Shown: positions 22,534 through 35,762 of the stretch, one piece after another
Layout: each line of letters begins with the position of its first letter
Position numbering within the stretch: position 1 is the first letter of the stretch
Source: Muscardinus avellanarius
Lineage: Eukaryota > Chordata > Mammalia > Rodentia > Gliridae
NCBI GenBank assembly: GCA_963383645.1
Contig: OY726567.1
Span: 70,454,997 to 70,518,996 of the forward strand
Reading direction: 5' to 3'
DNA length: 64,000 nucleotides
The notes under the pieces: model-generated
Database searches by the model: none
What the model saw: the letters and a program-made list of their open reading frames with translations, nothing else
What the model was told of the DNA's origin: nothing
Made by a program: the position numbers and the translations under genes

Positions 22534-25500
22534 GAAATGGGTGAGCTGCAGGTCAGGTGATTGCCAGACTCTGGAAGGACAGTACTAGCAAAAGTAAGGT
22601 TTCCTGATGAAGGACCCATGGGGCACTAGAGCTCCCTGGCCTCACATTCTGTCCCTGTCATCTCTCACACGGGTGTGTGTGTGTGTGTGTGTGTGTGTGC
22701 ACATGTGTGTTAGTTACTGGGGTTTGAACCCAGGGGTATTCTCCCTCTGAGCTACAATCCCCAGACCTATTTTATGATAGCCTCACTAAGTGGCTGAGGC
22801 TGGCCTTCAACCTGCAATCCTTCTGTCTCAGCTTCCCTAATCTCGGGATTACAGGCTTGCTACCTGCGCCTGGCTCACAGGGCTCCATCCTGACTTCCTG
22901 TCTCATGACCTCGCACTCCGACAGGGATGGATCGCTTATTTCCTTCCAAGTCCCTCTGCTGGGCTTCAGTGGCCATGAGGTTCCGTATTTGGGTCAAGAA
23001 TGCCAGCAGAGCATGGCTTCTCAGCGCGCAGGACGAGGCGCCCACTCGCCACTGTGAAGCTCCGGTGGACCACGGTGCACAGCACGGACGTCCCAGGTTT
23101 CTTCCCTGGGTGTCACCGCGGGGCCCCTGGTCACTAACCAGCTTCCTGAGGAGCCGCCTAGGGCCCTGCAGAGCCTGCGGCCCCGCCCGCAGGAGGAGCT
23201 CGGCTGCTAAGGGCTCACAGTGGCATCTGCCTCGTGGAAATTCTAGGACGCCCTCACTCTCTGGTTACAACCTGCCACACGGTTATTCATCGTGACCCCC
23301 AAAATTGTTCCAGCTCTGGCCATCGGGGCCTCCTTCAAAAAAAGACCCAGCTGTAAGCTCCTCCGGGTCTCCCGGGGGGCGGGGGGGGGGGGTCCCGCCG
23401 GGGCCCGGCTCACTAGGGTGGTCCCTGAGCGGGCGGGGTGGGATCCCGCGTCCTGGGCCTCCTGCTCCACCTGCAGGGCTGGATGCCGGGGTCCCGGGCC
23501 CTGGGCGCCCCCCGCCCGACCCCATTTCCAGTGCCGCCTTCTCGGCGCCCCCCCCCCCCCTTCTCAGCATCCTTCGCCCCTGCGTCTGCGGCGGCCCCTC
23601 GGAGCCCACAGTTCCGGCTTATTTCGAGACAGGCCTGAGCTTCACCTCTGTTTTGGGGGCGGGGACCTTTCCAAGGCCTGTGTTTCCCCTTTCTCCGCCC
23701 GAGGGACTTCTGCATTTCCCGGCCGCGGGCAGGGCGGGGCCCACCTGCGCGGCGTGAGAAAGTGCTCTGCGGCCGGCGCAGGCGCAGAGAGCGCAGGCGC
23801 CTGGGAATCCCCTGGGCGGTGCTTAGAGGAGCTGCGCCGGAGCCTTCACCCATTGGCCGGGAGCCTTGCCCCTCACCCTGGGGCGGTGGTACTCGCCACC
23901 TGCTCCACCCACCTGGGTACCTGGGCTGCGGGATGAGGGGGCCAGGAAGAGGGAGGGGCGGGAGGCTGGGTTTGGGGGGTGTCCCTGGCTCTATCCTGAG
24001 CCTTTGGGGCCGGTGCCCTTGAACCCCCTAGAGGAGCTCTAGGATGGGCTTTGGGGTGCAGGACCCAGGACCAGAGGGGCAGTTGGCAGGTCTGAGGAAG
24101 AAGCACCCATAGGTACCTTGAACACAGGCTCTGCACAGAGCCAGGCAGGCAGGGTGTCGCAGGTCAGTGCATCTCCCTCCCCTCCAAACGGGCATGGTCG
24201 CCCCAGCGCTGGACTACTCTAAACAGAGTTTAGGACTCTAAACCCATCGTCAGAAAGTCTGGCCCTGAAGGCGTGTGTGCAGCATGTGGAGAGGCAGGAG
24301 AGGGAGGCCCTCGGCCAGCGCAGCTGGGGTGTAGGGTGGCGCCAGCTCCTCTGGGTCTCCAGGAGGACCCACAGCTGGGGCTTTGGGTGGTGAGGCTCTG
24401 GAAGGGATCTGGTGTCTCCAAGTGACCCTGAAGTGTTCAGTGGTGGCTTGGCAGAGGCTGGGTGGACCAGGGTTTTGCTCCTGAAACTCTCTGGGCAGCA
24501 GGGGAAAGCAGCCTAAGGGCAGGGCGCAAGAGGAGGCTTGTGGTGGGTGAGTGTCCAGGATAGGTGCCATCTTTGCAGGGTGTGTGTGGACTGGGGAACA
24601 CTTCAAAGAAAGGTGTGGTGGCCCACACCTGTAATCTCAGGGCTTGGGAGGCTGAGACAGGAGGGTCACAGGCTTGAGGCCAGCCTCAACAATTTAGCAA
24701 GACCTGCAGCAATTTAGCAAGATCCTGTTTCAAAATAAAAAGGATTGAGGGTATAGCTCAGAAGTAGAATGCCTCTGGGTTCAATCCCCAGTACACAAAA
24801 AGAAAAAAAATAATAAAATTTTAAGTTTAAGGCAGTTCACACCTGTGAGCCCTGTACTTGGGAGGAGGATTGCAGATCTGAGGCCAGCCTCAGCAACCCG
24901 GTGCCTCCACCTCCGGGCTGTGGACGTGTGCTCAAAAGGATCTGCCCGAGTCCCTGTTTCATTCCTCTTGAGGGGACACAGAGGACTAACTGCTGGGTCA
25001 CACAGCAGTTGGAAGTTTCCTTCCTTCCTTTTTCCTTCTGTTTTTTTAGTACTGATGATTGAACCCAGGGATGTTTGTTCTACCTCTAAGGTACACCCCC
25101 AGCCCTATTTTATTTTATTTTATTTTTGTTTTGTTGCAGTACTGGGGATGGAACCCAGGTGCATTCGAACCCAGAGGCATTCTACCTCCAAGCTACATCC
25201 CATCCCTATATTTTTATTCTTTATTTTGAAACAGAGTCTCGATGAATTTGCAAAGGGCCTCAGTAAGTAGCTGAGGCTGTCCGCGAACCCGGATCTTCCC
25301 GCCTCAGCCTCCCAGATGCTGGGATTACAAGTGTGTGTCACCATGCCCGGCCCCTATTTTATTTTTTATTTTTTGAAACATGGTCTCTCTAAGTTGCTGT
25401 TGGTCTCATTAAAGTGCTAAGGCTGGCTTCCAACCTGGAATCCTCCTGCCTCCGCCTCTCAAGCATTTGGGATCATACGCATGCACCACCACAGCCAGCT

Positions 25501-26678
25501 TAGATTTTAGTTTTTAGTTTTTAAATACCAGGTATACACAGGGCTCCAGCTGGCAGCTGGATAGAGCTGTGTCAAAGGTCACAAGACCAGGCCCAAGGCT
25601 CTGTGTAGGAGATGAGGCCTCTCCAGGCAGTATCTCTTCTCTGTCCAACCTTCCTGCATCCACCCTGCCCTGAGTGTGCTGATGTGCAGAACCAGGCCTG
25701 TTGCTCCCCTTGCCTTGGTCTCTCCATGAACACGGTAGAGGAAGGCACATAAAGTGTGAACTTTCCATGTGCCGCAGACAGAACACCAGGTCTCCATTGA
25801 CCACCTCTCTCTTGCAGCGTCAACCAATCTGGCCCATGGTGCAACTGAGGTTTGCTGACGGAGGGGTCCTGGCCTGTGGGAAGGACCTGGAAGTTGGGCC
25901 CCGAGAGCAGGCAGCGGGGTCCCGGCAGGCCCCACATTGAGGGCCACGGAGGGCAGAGTTATGAGTTGAATAGCAAATGTTCCCCAGAGAAGCTCATGTG
26001 TTAGCCTGTGCAGCCAGGTCTCAGGTGGGCCTCGGCTGGGAGAGGCGGGTCGCTGGGGGCGTGGCCTTGGGGACTATCTCTGTCCCTGGGCATCTCTCCC
26101 ACCCCTCTGCTTCCTGGCCACTAGGAGGGGAAAGGGACTTTTCCTCTACCACACCCTGCCACCAAGCTGTTTCTGCCTTGGAGCTGCTGCTCTCTGAAAC
26201 TGTGAGCCCCACATAAACCTTTCTTCCTCTAAGTTGTGCTTGTTAGGTGTTTTGGTCACAGTGGTAGAAAAACAGAGGAATACAGTGAGTGAGGGACTCC
26301 CTGGGGTCCCCAGCAGCCATGCTGGCCCGGGTCTCAGGGGAACAGGGTGGAGTGGCAGAGAGGCTGGCCTCAGCCTGGGGGACAGGGTGTCCAGCCACCG
26401 GGGCTGGGGCAAGGCAGCTGCCCAGCTGAGGCCACGTGCCAGAGGGCCTGGGATACTGCGGTTTAGAAGAATCGTCCCCCGGATCGCATGGACCTCCCCA
26501 GCCCTGTGGGGCAGCGCTGGGGAAAAAAAACCAGCCCGTGCTCCGCAGGCCGGAAGCCCACCATGCACAGAACACACAAGCCCACCCACCCAGGCTGGGG
26601 GTCTACTCAAAGCACCCAGCATTTTATGGTGCTGGGGATTGAACCCAAGGGTGCTCTACCACTGAGCTATGTCCCCAG

Positions 26679-26733
<55 letters not shown>

Positions 26734-29172
26734 TTATTTTGAATCAGGGTCTTGCTAAGTTGTCCAGGCTGGCCTTGAAATTACAGTCCTCCTGAGTAGT
26801 GGAATCACAGGCATGTGCTATTGTGCTGGGATTGTACCAGAATTTTTTTTTTTTTTGCACTGGAGATTGAACTTAGGGTATTTTACCTTCAAGCTATATC
26901 CCCAGCCTTCCAACCGTTTTTAAGTTTTTTTTTTTTTTTTTTTAATTTTGGAACAGGGTCTCACTAAGTTGCCAAGGGTCTCCCTAAATTGCTGTGGCTG
27001 GCCTTGAACTCCCGATCCTCCTGCCTCAGTCTCTCAAGTAGCTGGGATTACAGGTATACACCACCGTGCCTGGCCTGCACCCAGCATTTTAAATGAAATG
27101 CAGGATGTGGTCAGGGCTTTAGGGCCACCTGAGGAGGCCGTGTCCTAAGAGAGGCTGGGAATGGGGGCCCTGTCCACAGACCTCCTTTAGCCCCTGCTGA
27201 GGAGGGGGCTGGCCTCAGGCCTGTCGCTGCCATGGGAACCAAACACAGCGGGGGTGGGGGGGGCTTAGCTCTAAGTCCAAAAGCAGCTGGTTTAAATCAA
27301 TGAGCAAAGACCAGGTTGAAGAAAGAGGTCCCTGCTACAGGATGCTGAGTGAGGAGGGAGACAGAGAAGTCAGTCCAGGGACCTCACTCTGCCAGCCCTG
27401 GCAGGCAGCTTACCTGCGGAGTAGGGCTCCTGCTTCTCCGGAAGGATGAACTCCTGCCGCTCATACTTGGCCCGGATCCACTGTTCTCGCAGGAGTCTGG
27501 GAAGAGAGGAGAAATTCAACTGGCACCCGGATCCCAGCAGCTCCTGGGGCACTGTAGACTTGGGGCCACCCTAGGCCACGGCCCCAGAAATAACCAGGTG
27601 GGTCAGAAGCTCCCGCGGTGAGCACGCGAGGGCCTCCCCATCTCAGTGAGGCCGCTCAGCTTTGGCTGGTCAGATGGAGACTGGCCCCTGGCGCCTCTCC
27701 CCTCTACCCCACCTCAGCGGGTTCTGCTTGCCCGGCTTCCTCCTGCTCTCCCCGCTCCTCTCCTAGCACCCTGGCGTCCTGCGTCCTGCCTCCTTGGTCT
27801 CAACAAGCAGCCAGATTGGCAGTGGCACACACCTGTAATGCCAGTAGTTGGGAGGCTGAGACCTTTGATCACAGATTTGAGGCTAGCCTCAGCAACTTGC
27901 TTAGTGAGACCCTTTTTCTAAATAAAAAATTTTAAAAAGGGCTAGGGGCATATCTTGGTGATAGAATGCTCCTGGGTTTAATCCCCAGTACCCAAACAGA
28001 TTGGCAGGTAAGGAGCCTGAGCCCCTCTGCTCGGAGCCATCCACAGTTCCCTCAATGGATTCTTTTTCTTTTCTCTTTTCTTGTGGTTCTAGAGATTGAA
28101 CCCAGGGGCATTCTACCTCTAAGCAACATCCCTGGCCTATTTATTTATTTATTTATTTACTTATTTATTTATTTATTGGTAGTTCTGGGGATGGAACCCA
28201 GGGGCATTCTCCCTCTGAGCTACACCCCCAGCCCTATTTTTTATTCTTTATTTTGAAACAGGATCTCTCTAAGTTGCAGAGGGCCTCACTAAGTAGCTGA
28301 GGCTGGCCATGAACCTACGATCCTCCTGTCTCAGCTTCCAAGTACTGGGATTGCAAGTGTGCATCACTACGCCCAGCTGGGCAGAGTCTTTATAAAAGGG
28401 AAGAGTTGGCCAGGGAACAAAGGCACACACACGCCTGTAAGTACTTGAGGAGGCTGAGACAGAAAGAATGCAGATTTGAGGTTAGAGTCAGCAATTTAGA
28501 GAATGACCTTCAGCAACTTAGTGAGAACCTGTTTCAAAACAAAAATTAAAAAGGGCCGGCCTCAAGGACCCTGGGCAGCCAAGATGTCAGCACTGAAGGT
28601 GGCCTGTGGCCTTCATCACCCCCTGGCAGTGCTGGCCCCTTACCATTCCTCAGCTCTCCACAGTTCACACAGGTGTCTGTCTCTAGCTTTCCCCCGCTCC
28701 GCATCGCTTCCAGGCTACCAAGCTCCTTCTACCCCCTGGCTACAGTGTTGTAGGTATCACAATCAAACAGCACTGGGCAGAAGAAAAAGCTCAGTGGTGG
28801 AGGGTTTGCTTGGTATGAACAAGGCTGACGACCACGAGGGAGGGAGGGGGAGGGGGAGAGGGAGGGGAGGGAGGGAGGGAGAGGGGGAGGGAGGGAGAGG
28901 GGAGAGGAGAGAGGAGAAAGAGAGGGAGGAGAGAGGAGAGGGAGAGAGAGGGAGGGAGAGAGGGAGGGAGGGAGAGAGGGAGGAGAAAGAGAAGAGAGAG
29001 GGAGGAGAGGGAGGGAGGGAGGAGAGAGAGGAGAGAGGGAGAGAGGGGGAGAGAGGAGAGAGAGAGGGAGGGAGGGGGAGAGGGAGGGAGGGAGGAGAGA
29101 GGAAAGAGGAGAGAGGAAAGAGGAGAGAGAGAGGAGAGAGAGAGGAAGGAGAGAGGGAAGAGAGAGAGAGAG

Positions 29173-29223
<51 letters not shown>

Positions 29224-29786
29224 GGAGAGAGAGTGTGTTGGGAGGCTGACAAAGGAGGACCGCAGGTTTGAGGTCAGGCTCAGCAACTTAGCGAGGCCCT
29301 GGGCAGCTTAGTGAGATCCTGCTTCAAAATAAAAAATAAGGTTGAACTGGGCGTGGTGGCGCACGCTTGTAATCCCCGCGCTTGGGAGGCAGAGACAGGA
29401 GGATTGCGCAGGTTCGAAGCCAGCCACGAGCGCTGGCTTAGGAGACCCTGTTTCCAAATAAAAATGTAAAAATAGGTCTGGGAGTGTAGCCCGGAGGTAG
29501 AAGGGCTTCCAGGAACCCCAGTACCACAAAAAAAAAAATTAAAAAATAAAAATAAAAAATAAGGTTGGGGGAGCGTGGTGGTGCACACTTATAACCCTAG
29601 TAGTTGGGAGGCTGAGACAGGAAGATCGTGGGTTCGAGGACAGCCTCAGCTACTTAGTGAGTCCCTCTGCAATTTAGTGAGACCTTGTTTCAAAATAAAG
29701 AATAAAAAAAATAGGGCTTGGGGGTGTAGCTCGGAGGTAGAATGCCCCTGGGTTCCATCCCCAGTACCACACACACATACACGCAT

Positions 29787-29830
<44 letters not shown>

Positions 29831-31495
29831 GGGTTAGGGGTGTAACCCTGGGTTCAGTCCTCAGTAACACACACACACAAAAAAAAAAAAAGAAAAGAAA
29901 AGAGGAACATCTCTACATTTATATTCTGCTTCCTAGTTTTACAGCACTCTAGAATTTGCACAGGGATTCACACACTCTCTTGAGGAGGTGTCAGCCCCAG
30001 ACCCACCTGGACCCTGTGAGAGCGGGGGAGGGGGGGGGCAGCTCAGCGCTGGGGCCCGGTTCCCTCTCAGGCTGGGAGGCACCGCTGAGAGCTCATGCAA
30101 ATGAGCTGACCGCAGATGGTGACAAAATCGTGCCTCAAAATAGCTGCACGCAGCCCGCCCGCCCGCCCGCAGCCCCGGCTCCTGACTCATACTGAGAAGC
30201 TGGCAGGGCTGTTGGCCGATCTCCCTGCAACCAGCTGCAAGGGCGGGAAAGGCTGGCACCGGGGGGGTCTTGGGGTGGGTGGACACAGGTCCCTGCACAG
30301 GGACAAGGTCCCCTGAAGAACCAGGGAGGCCAGGATTGAGGCTGGGGACTCAGCTGCACTCTCTAGCCCACTGTACCTGGCTCCCAGGCTCCAGAGAGCT
30401 AGCAAAGAAAGCACCTGCCAGGGCCAGGTGGGGCCTGGCATAAGGTGACCATTATCAGTAACACATAAATATGCAACAAAAGAAAGCAAGTCACTGTTCC
30501 CAAGACACACCCGGCTCCTTCTCCCAGCAACGAGGCCCAAACAGGCCTTGGCCAAGACCTAGGCTAGACCGGGCATCAGGCTCATGACTGAAATTCCAGT
30601 GCTTGGGAGGCTGAGGCAGGAAGATCGAACGTATGAGGCCAGCCTTTGCAATTTAGCGAGACCATATTTCAAAAGGAAAAAAATAAAAAAGAGCTGGGGG
30701 CTGGGGGTGGTGGCGCACGCTTGTAATCCCAGCATTCAGGAGGCTGAGACCGGAGGATCGCGATTCGCGGACAGCCTCAGCGACTTATTGAGGCCCTCCG
30801 CAACTTAGTGAGACCCTGTTTCAAAAATAAAAAGAAGCCGGGCGTGGTGGCGCACGCTTATAATACCCGCGCTTGGGAGGTGGAGACAGGAGGGTCGCGC
30901 TGGTTCGGAGCCAGCCTCGCTGGCTTAAGAGACCCTGTTTCCACATAAAAAAGTTTAAAAATAGGTCTGGGAGTGTAGCCCATGGGAGTGTATCCCGGAG
31001 GTAGAAGGGCTTCCAGGAACCCCAGTACCACAAAATAAAATAAAATAAAATAAAATAAAAAGAAAGAAAGAAAGAAAGAAAGGAAGGAAGGAAGGAAGGA
31101 AGGAAGGAAGGAAGGAAGGAAGGAGCCGGGCGTGGTGGCGCACGCTTGTAATCTCTGCGCTTAAGAGGCTGAGACAGGAGAATTGCACAGGTTCGAAGCC
31201 AGCCTCAGCTACTGAGTGAGGCTCTCAGCAACTTAGTGAGACCCCTGTTTCCAAATAAAGTATAAAATAGGTCTGGAAGTATAGCCCGGAGGTAGAAAGC
31301 TCCTGAGTTCCACCCCCAGTACCACCAAAAATAAAATAAATAAATAAATAAAAATAAAAAGAATAAAAAACTGAGCTGAGGTATAGCTCAGAGGTAGATT
31401 GCCCCTGGGTTCAATCCCCAGTACCTCCCCTCCCCCCCAAAAAAAGCTGAGGGTCTACCTCAGAAACAGAAAGGCCTCTGGTTTCGGTCCCCAGT

Positions 31496-31541
<46 letters not shown>

Positions 31542-32188
31542 CAGGAGCTCAGGACAGGCTTGGTGGCACATACCTGTAATCCCAGTATTTGGGAGGCCAG
31601 CCTCAGCAACTTAGTAAGACCCTTTTTCAAATAAATAAATTAAATATTAAATATTAAGTAAATAAATAAAAAGAGCCAGGGTGTAGCTCAGAGGTAGAAT
31701 GTCCCTGGCTACCTCTGAGTACACACACAGAAAGATCTAGGCTAGGCAGGGGATCCACCCCTCTCTCCTCCACCCCTACATCCTCTGACAGGGCCAGTGA
31801 GGACGCCACCATCTCTGGTGAGGGCCGTACACCCAACAGGACACTTGACGTCGTGCTGCATGTCCCAGGGTGACCGCATCCCCCACCAGCAGTTTCTTTT
31901 GGGGGGAGAATAGTAGGGATTGAACCCTGGGGCAGTGTGCCCCTGAGTTATTTTCAATTTTTTTTTGGCTTCCCAAGCTATTTTCAATTTTTTTTTTTAA
32001 TTTTAGAAACAAGTTCTCCCTAAATTGCTAAGGCTGGCTTTGAAACTTCAATCCTCCTGTCTCAGCCTCCTAAGTACGGGGATTATAGATGTGTGCCACC
32101 ATGACTGGCCAGCAACTTTTTATTTTTCCTTTGGTACTAGGGATTGAACCCACAGACATTTTACTTCTGAGTTACACCCCCTGCCTAT

Positions 32189-32227
<39 letters not shown>

Positions 32228-32287
32228 TTGTGGTACTGAGGAAGGAACCCAGGGGTGTTCTACCTCTGAGCTACACCTCCAGCCCTA

Positions 32288-32343
<56 letters not shown>

Positions 32344-33879
32344 CGCGCGCATGCGTACTGGGAATTGAACCCAGGGCATTCTACCTCTGAGCTATACCCC
32401 CAGCCTCATTTTTATTCTTTATTTTGAAACAGGGTCTCACTAAATTGCGGAGGGCCTCACTAAGTAGCTGAGGCTGGCCATGAACTGTGATCCACCCTCT
32501 GGTCTCAGCCTCCCAAGTACTGGGATTACAAGTGTGTGCCACCATGCTTGGCTCTATTTTTTAAAATTCTATGTATTTATTTATTTATTTATTTATTAAT
32601 TCATTCATTCATTCATTCATTTGTTGCGGGTCTGGGGATGCAACCCGGGGCATTCTACCTCTGAGCTACATCTACTGCCTTATTTTTTATTCTTTATTTT
32701 GAAACAGGGTCTCACTGAGTTGCAGAGGGCCTCACTAAGTAGCTAAGGCTGGCGGAACTACCATCCTCTGTCTCCACCCTCCAAGTACTGGGATTACAAG
32801 CATGCACCACCAACACACCCAGTTTATTATTTTTTTTAAAGTGGGCATCAAAATTTTATTTATTTAATTTTTAAAAAATTTTTACTGATGTTGCCGGGCG
32901 TGGTGGCGCACGCTTTTAATCCCCGCGCTTGGGAGGCAGAGACAGGAGGATCGCGCAGGTTCAAAGCCAGCGCGCGTGCTGGCTTAGGAGACCCTGTTTC
33001 CAAATAAAAATATAAAATAGGTCTGGGAGTGTAGCCCAGAGGTTGAAGGGCTTCCAGGAACCCCAGTACCACCAAAAAAAATTTTTTTTACTGATGCTTT
33101 ATATTCATACATATTATTTATTTTTGAAACCAAGTCTCACTAAGTTACTGAAAGTCTCCTAAATGACTGAGGCTGGCCTTGATCCTGTGATCCTCCTGTC
33201 TTGGCTTCCCAAGTTACAGGGATTTCAGGAGCACACCACCAGACCAGCTCCACTCGCAACATTTGAGGCATAAACTTGGGGGGCGTGGCCCACTGGCTGG
33301 GTGAACCCAGGCCGGGGTGGGGGTACCTTGGAATCTCACTGTGGGGAGCAGCCCCACTCCCCCAGGAGACCTGGAGGCCAGGGTTTTTTCTTTCTGGGGT
33401 GGAGCTTCTCTAAGTGAGAAGTCAGTGAGCAGGAGAGCCTGAGCCCAGCCTGTGTCCCTGCAGGCGGCGCTGTGCAGGGTCTGAGGGGAGTTTGGGGTCA
33501 CAAGGTGATTCAACCCAAAAAAATGCTAAGCATACAAGCATCGAGACCGGCCCAGGAATGCAGGCACTGAGTCACAGCGCAGGGCCTGGACTGGGGTCTC
33601 ATTGCAGCCCGACAGGGAGGCAGGGTCAGATACTTAATCTCTTTCTTTCCTTTTCTTTTCTTTCTTTTCTTTTTTCTTTCAGTAATGGGGATTGAAGCCA
33701 GGGGCATTCTACCTCCAAGCTACACCCCCAGCCCGATTTTTTTTATTCTTTATTTTGAAACAGGGTCTCACTGAGTTGCAAAGGGCCTCACTAAATGGCT
33801 GAGGCTGGCAGAAAACCTGTGATCCTCCTGTATCAGCTTCCCAAGTACTGGGAATACAAGTGTGCACCACCATGCCTGG

Positions 33880-33913
<34 letters not shown>

Positions 33914-35731
33914 AGGCTGGGTGAACCCAGGCCGGGGTGGGGGTACCTTGGAATCTCACTGTGGGGAGCAGCCCCACTCCCCCAGGAGACCTGGAGGCCA
34001 GGGTTTTTTCTTTCTGGGGTGGAGCTTCTCTAAGTGAGAAGTCAGTGGGTCTTTCCAGGCCTGACAGATGCTTATAATCCCAGCATTCAGGAGTCTGAGA
34101 CTGGAGGATCGCGGTTCATGGCCAGCCTCCACTACTTAGTGAGGCCCTCCGCTACTTGGTGAGACCCTGTTTCAAAATAAAGAACAAAAATTAGGGCAGG
34201 GGGTATAGCTCAGAGGTAGAATGCCCCTGGGTTCCATCCTCAGACCCACAATAAATAAATAGATAAATAAATAAATAAGTAAAAATAAACAGGATCTCGC
34301 TAAATTGCAGAGGGCTTCACAAAAGTTGCTGAGGCTGGTTGTGAACCTACGATCCTCCCATCTCAGCCTCCCAACTACTGGGATTACCACGTCCACCACC
34401 ATACCCGGCTTACTTACTCCTTTTCTAAGAGAGGGAGAGTTCCAGGAGGTCGGGCACCTTGTCCAGCCATGCAGGGCTGACGGCTGGCCACTCATCCACC
34501 AGGCTGCCATCTCTGACCCCTGTTGGGTGATCCCTGCTTCACCCACGGAGTGACCGTGAGGGCCCTGACTGACCGAGGGACCCTTCCTGCTTGGGGCGTC
34601 AGGGGAATGTGGGTGTCACAGTGGGGGAAAGGCCCCAAAAGACAGGGTGAGGTAGGGAGGCTTGGAAGTGATGGGAAAGAAAGAGTGAGGTTCAAGGAGG
34701 GCAGAGTCGGGAGCCGACAGTGGGAGAAGAGATGCCCAGGCCTCAGGAGCAGCCATGGGGCTCAGGGAGGGTCTTTGGGGAGACCCGGTCACGGGAGGAC
34801 CAAGGCAGCCCTGGTGGGCACGTGCCTTCCAGGTACTGTGCCTAATACAAGCAGTTTCCCACAGCGGGTGGGACCTTGCCCTCGTGCCCGTTTGTGCTGG
34901 GTACCAGAAGACAGAGACACCGAGGGACGCCCTGCAGTGGAAAGTGCTCGGCCCCCACGCTGCAGGGACCTGCGGGCCCCGCCCGAGGCAGCCAAGCTTT
35001 GTACAGTGGCTCCGTGGAGGCTCAGGCCCGTGACCAGCCTGGGACACAGCCACGCTGGCCTTTCCCCAAACTCTCAGGGTTGCAGACATCGCCCCCGCCC
35101 CGCCTGTGGGTCCTCCCAGCGCCATGCCCGGCCCGGCCCAGGCTGTTTACCAGTGACCCTCACAAAGTCCCTTTGTACTTACTGGCAGTCAGAAAACGTG
35201 GGCCGGTAGTAGAAAGATGGCACTTTGGACTCGAATGTGACTCTGGCGGCTTCGTTCCCGTGGGAGGCCATGAACTGCAAGGGGGTGGAAGGACAGGGTC
35301 AGAGCGCGGGAGCTGCAGGTCCAGGACGATGCTGGCTGATGGGGCAGCTGCTGCCCTGAAGGCCGTCACCGCAGAGGCTGGTCGACCCAGGACACCGAGG
35401 GCTCGGCCAGCTCTGGGACGGAAACTCCACCGCCCTTCTACTCCTGGGATGCAGTTCCCAGTGAGGAAGGAGGAAGGAAACTACCCTTCCCGAAAACCTG
35501 GAAGGAGCTCCCTAAAGGAGGGGCCAGGAGTTGGGTGTGTTGGTGCATGCTTGTAATCCTAGCATTTGGAGGCTGAAACAGGAGGATCACGGTTCGAGAC
35601 CAGCCAGCCTCAGCTACTTACTGAGGCCCTCTGCAACTTAATGAGATCTTGTTTCAAAATAAAGAATAAAAAATAGTGCTGGGGGTGAAGCTCGGAGGTA
35701 GAATGCCCCTGGGTTCCATCCCCAGGACCAC

Positions 35732-35762
<31 letters not shown>

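Noticed and set aside
23292..23936. 214-codon + frame and 146-codon - frame in the CpG island
   Set aside because: GC-rich DNA lacks stop codons. Frames on both strands overlap and no family is recognisable.
28503..29249. 248-codon open frame on + and 150-185-codon frames on - over the purine tract
   Set aside because: The peptides are repeats of E/R/G or S/L/P from simple sequence, with no start context or domain.
34523..35556. Frames of 226-228 codons on + near exon 3
   Set aside because: They overlap the real exon antisense and have mutually overlapping alternatives, no motif and no splice support.
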